A program made the position numbers and the translations under genes. A DNA stretch of 64,000 nucleotides from assembly GCA_956465555.1 (NCBI GenBank), contig OY101123.1:1054001-1118000 (forward strand), given 5' to 3'. Positions 63,164 through 64,000 of this stretch are shown here, piece by piece. The notes under the pieces are model-generated. The model worked only from the letters and a program-made list of their open reading frames with translations. It searched no databases and was not told where the DNA came from. The DNA comes from Nitzschia sp. pyKryTriq1. Its lineage: Eukaryota; Bacillariophyta; Bacillariophyceae; Bacillariales; Bacillariaceae. Position 1 is the stretch's first letter. The number at the start of each line of letters is the position of its first letter.

Positions 63164-64000
63164 ATGACGGGAATTCGTGATTTAGTTTGCAGGGCGATAG
63201 CCGCCCTCCCACAAACTTGCACCATTCAAAACGTCGAAGATGCGCTTGAGCCTCTCTTACAGTCTCCCAGCGACGAAACTGAAATACTCCGAGTCAATGA
63301 TATCAAAGGAATTACACCACTTATGGTGGCGTGTGACAGGGGCAACGTGGCGTGCCTAGAGTATCTGAAGAAAAAGCTCGACGACGACAGTGCTGGTTCG
63401 TCGTGGCTGTCGAGATGCATTGGTACGCCTTTGGGTCGGTCGGAAGGGGAACAAAATACTGCCATGCATCATGCCGCGATGGCGGGTTGTTTCGCTGCGA
63501 TTTCAATTTTGAGTAGCATGGGAGCTCCTACTGTCCTGGTCCTAGGCTCGGCGAGGAATTCACATGGGGATACGCCATTGATGATGGCGGCTACCTCTGG
63601 CCACGTGGAATTTTGCAAAGCTTGGCAAGAGATGTGCATCGGTAGCGCAGACGACGACTGCAATAAGGTCGCCAAGAAGGATATTTTGGAGGCGTGGGAG
63701 TGCACAAATGATTCCAATGATTCCTGTCTTTCACTGGCATGTGGTCACGGTCATGTACAAGTCGTGGAGTTTCTCTTGTCTTCCGATTGTGGCGTGTATG
63801 TCAACTCAAAAATGGTCATTCAATGCCAAAGCCTGTATCAGCGAATGGAAACTGCCTTGCGCCGGAATCCTTCCTTGACGCAAACACATCGAGACCAGGC
63901 AAGACGTGTCCAGCTTTGTCTCGAAAAGTTGGAGGCCGAAGTTGCGCGGACAGCTGAATTAGTAGCCGAAGAGCTTCTTCGCTCCGAAACTGTCACCACG
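63164..64000 (+). CDS. ankyrin-repeat protein, 5' part only
   Basis: From ATG 63164 the frame stays open to the right edge (279 codons, no stop), so the gene continues beyond the window. Ankyrin units are visible: DIKGITPLMVACDRGNVACLEYL (about residues 47-69), NTAMHHAAMAGCFAAISIL (about 104-122), GDTPLMMAATSGHVEFC (about 141-157) and SCLSLACGHGHVQVVEFLL (about 190-208). A helical Arg/Glu-rich stretch follows (RRVQLCLEKLEAEVARTAEL). This is the classical ankyrin type, unlike the degenerate LPIH-AC units at 2958-6273. No signal peptide is seen. The family cannot be fixed without the missing part. Confidence 0.8.
   Translation, partial: MTGIRDLVCRAIAALPQTCTIQNVEDALEPLLQSPSDETEILRVNDIKGITPLMVACDRGNVACLEYLKKKLDDDSAGSSWLSRCIGTPLGRSEGEQNTAMHHAAMAGCFAAISILSSMGAPTVLVLGSARNSHGDTPLMMAATSGHVEFCKAWQEMCIGSADDDCNKVAKKDILEAWECTNDSNDSCLSLACGHGHVQVVEFLLSSDCGVYVNSKMVIQCQSLYQRMETALRRNPSLTQTHRDQARRVQLCLEKLEAEVARTAELVAEELLRSETVTT

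Overview
The window is nuclear DNA from a photosynthetic stramenopile, almost certainly a diatom. The evidence is: short GT-AG introns (mostly 72-150 nt); several predicted plastid preproteins with a signal peptide and an ASAF-like Phe after the cleavage site (AHAF-AP, AQAF-VS, AAF-SP, VAF-TP, DAF-NV); diatom-typical families (DUF6824, short ankyrin proteins with LPIH-AC motifs, PAP/fibrillin-like proteins, MYND fusions); a ubiquitin-nickel superoxide dismutase fusion; and a Ty1/copia fossil. I cannot name the species. There are about 38 protein-coding genes on both strands, many of them head to head, with gene bodies roughly 0.5-3 kb apart. No tRNA, rRNA or CRISPR array was seen.

Layout. 1-10 kb: a secreted-protein gene cut by the left edge, a type II membrane protein, two convergent related ankyrin/coiled-coil genes, a foldback repeat and a PAP/fibrillin-like gene. 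10-13 kb: repeat-rich intergenic DNA. 13-20 kb: plastid ABM monooxygenase, MYND plus Asp/Asn hydroxylase, FTCD-type cyclodeaminase, plastid pKIWI502-like flavin reductase, a VHL-like protein. 20-24 kb: ubiquitin-NiSOD, COX6B and a UBE2W-like E2 with a signal peptide. 24-25.2 kb: a copia fossil carrying a younger TRIM-like insertion. 25.8-34 kb: PstS-like phosphate-binding protein, urea transporter, plastid K+ channel, TAPT1 homologue. 34-49 kb: class I glutamine amidotransferase, a membrane protein of unknown role, DUF6824 protein, divergent YrdC protein, two paralogous single-pass ectodomain proteins, an Ala/Glu-rich secreted protein, an HMG-box protein. 49-64 kb: sirtuin, TCAIM-like mitochondrial protein, GT8 glycosyltransferase, RPS15, DBP10 helicase, a Tat-type thylakoid-lumen protein, a nine-exon plastid cyclophilin, and an ankyrin gene cut by the right edge.

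The genes do not form one pathway. Shared themes are nutrient handling (phosphate, urea, potassium, Ni-dependent SOD), plastid import and function (flavin reductase, K+ channel, cyclophilin, lumen protein, possible periplastid E2) and regulation (sirtuin, HMG, DUF6824). The most striking item is the ubiquitin-NiSOD fusion: ubiquitin processing would expose the His1 amine that nickel binding needs. Intergenic DNA is unusual in being dense with GTAC/TACCGGTA palindromes, TACTAGTAG runs and (CT)n(AG)n tracts, all nearly absent from coding exons.
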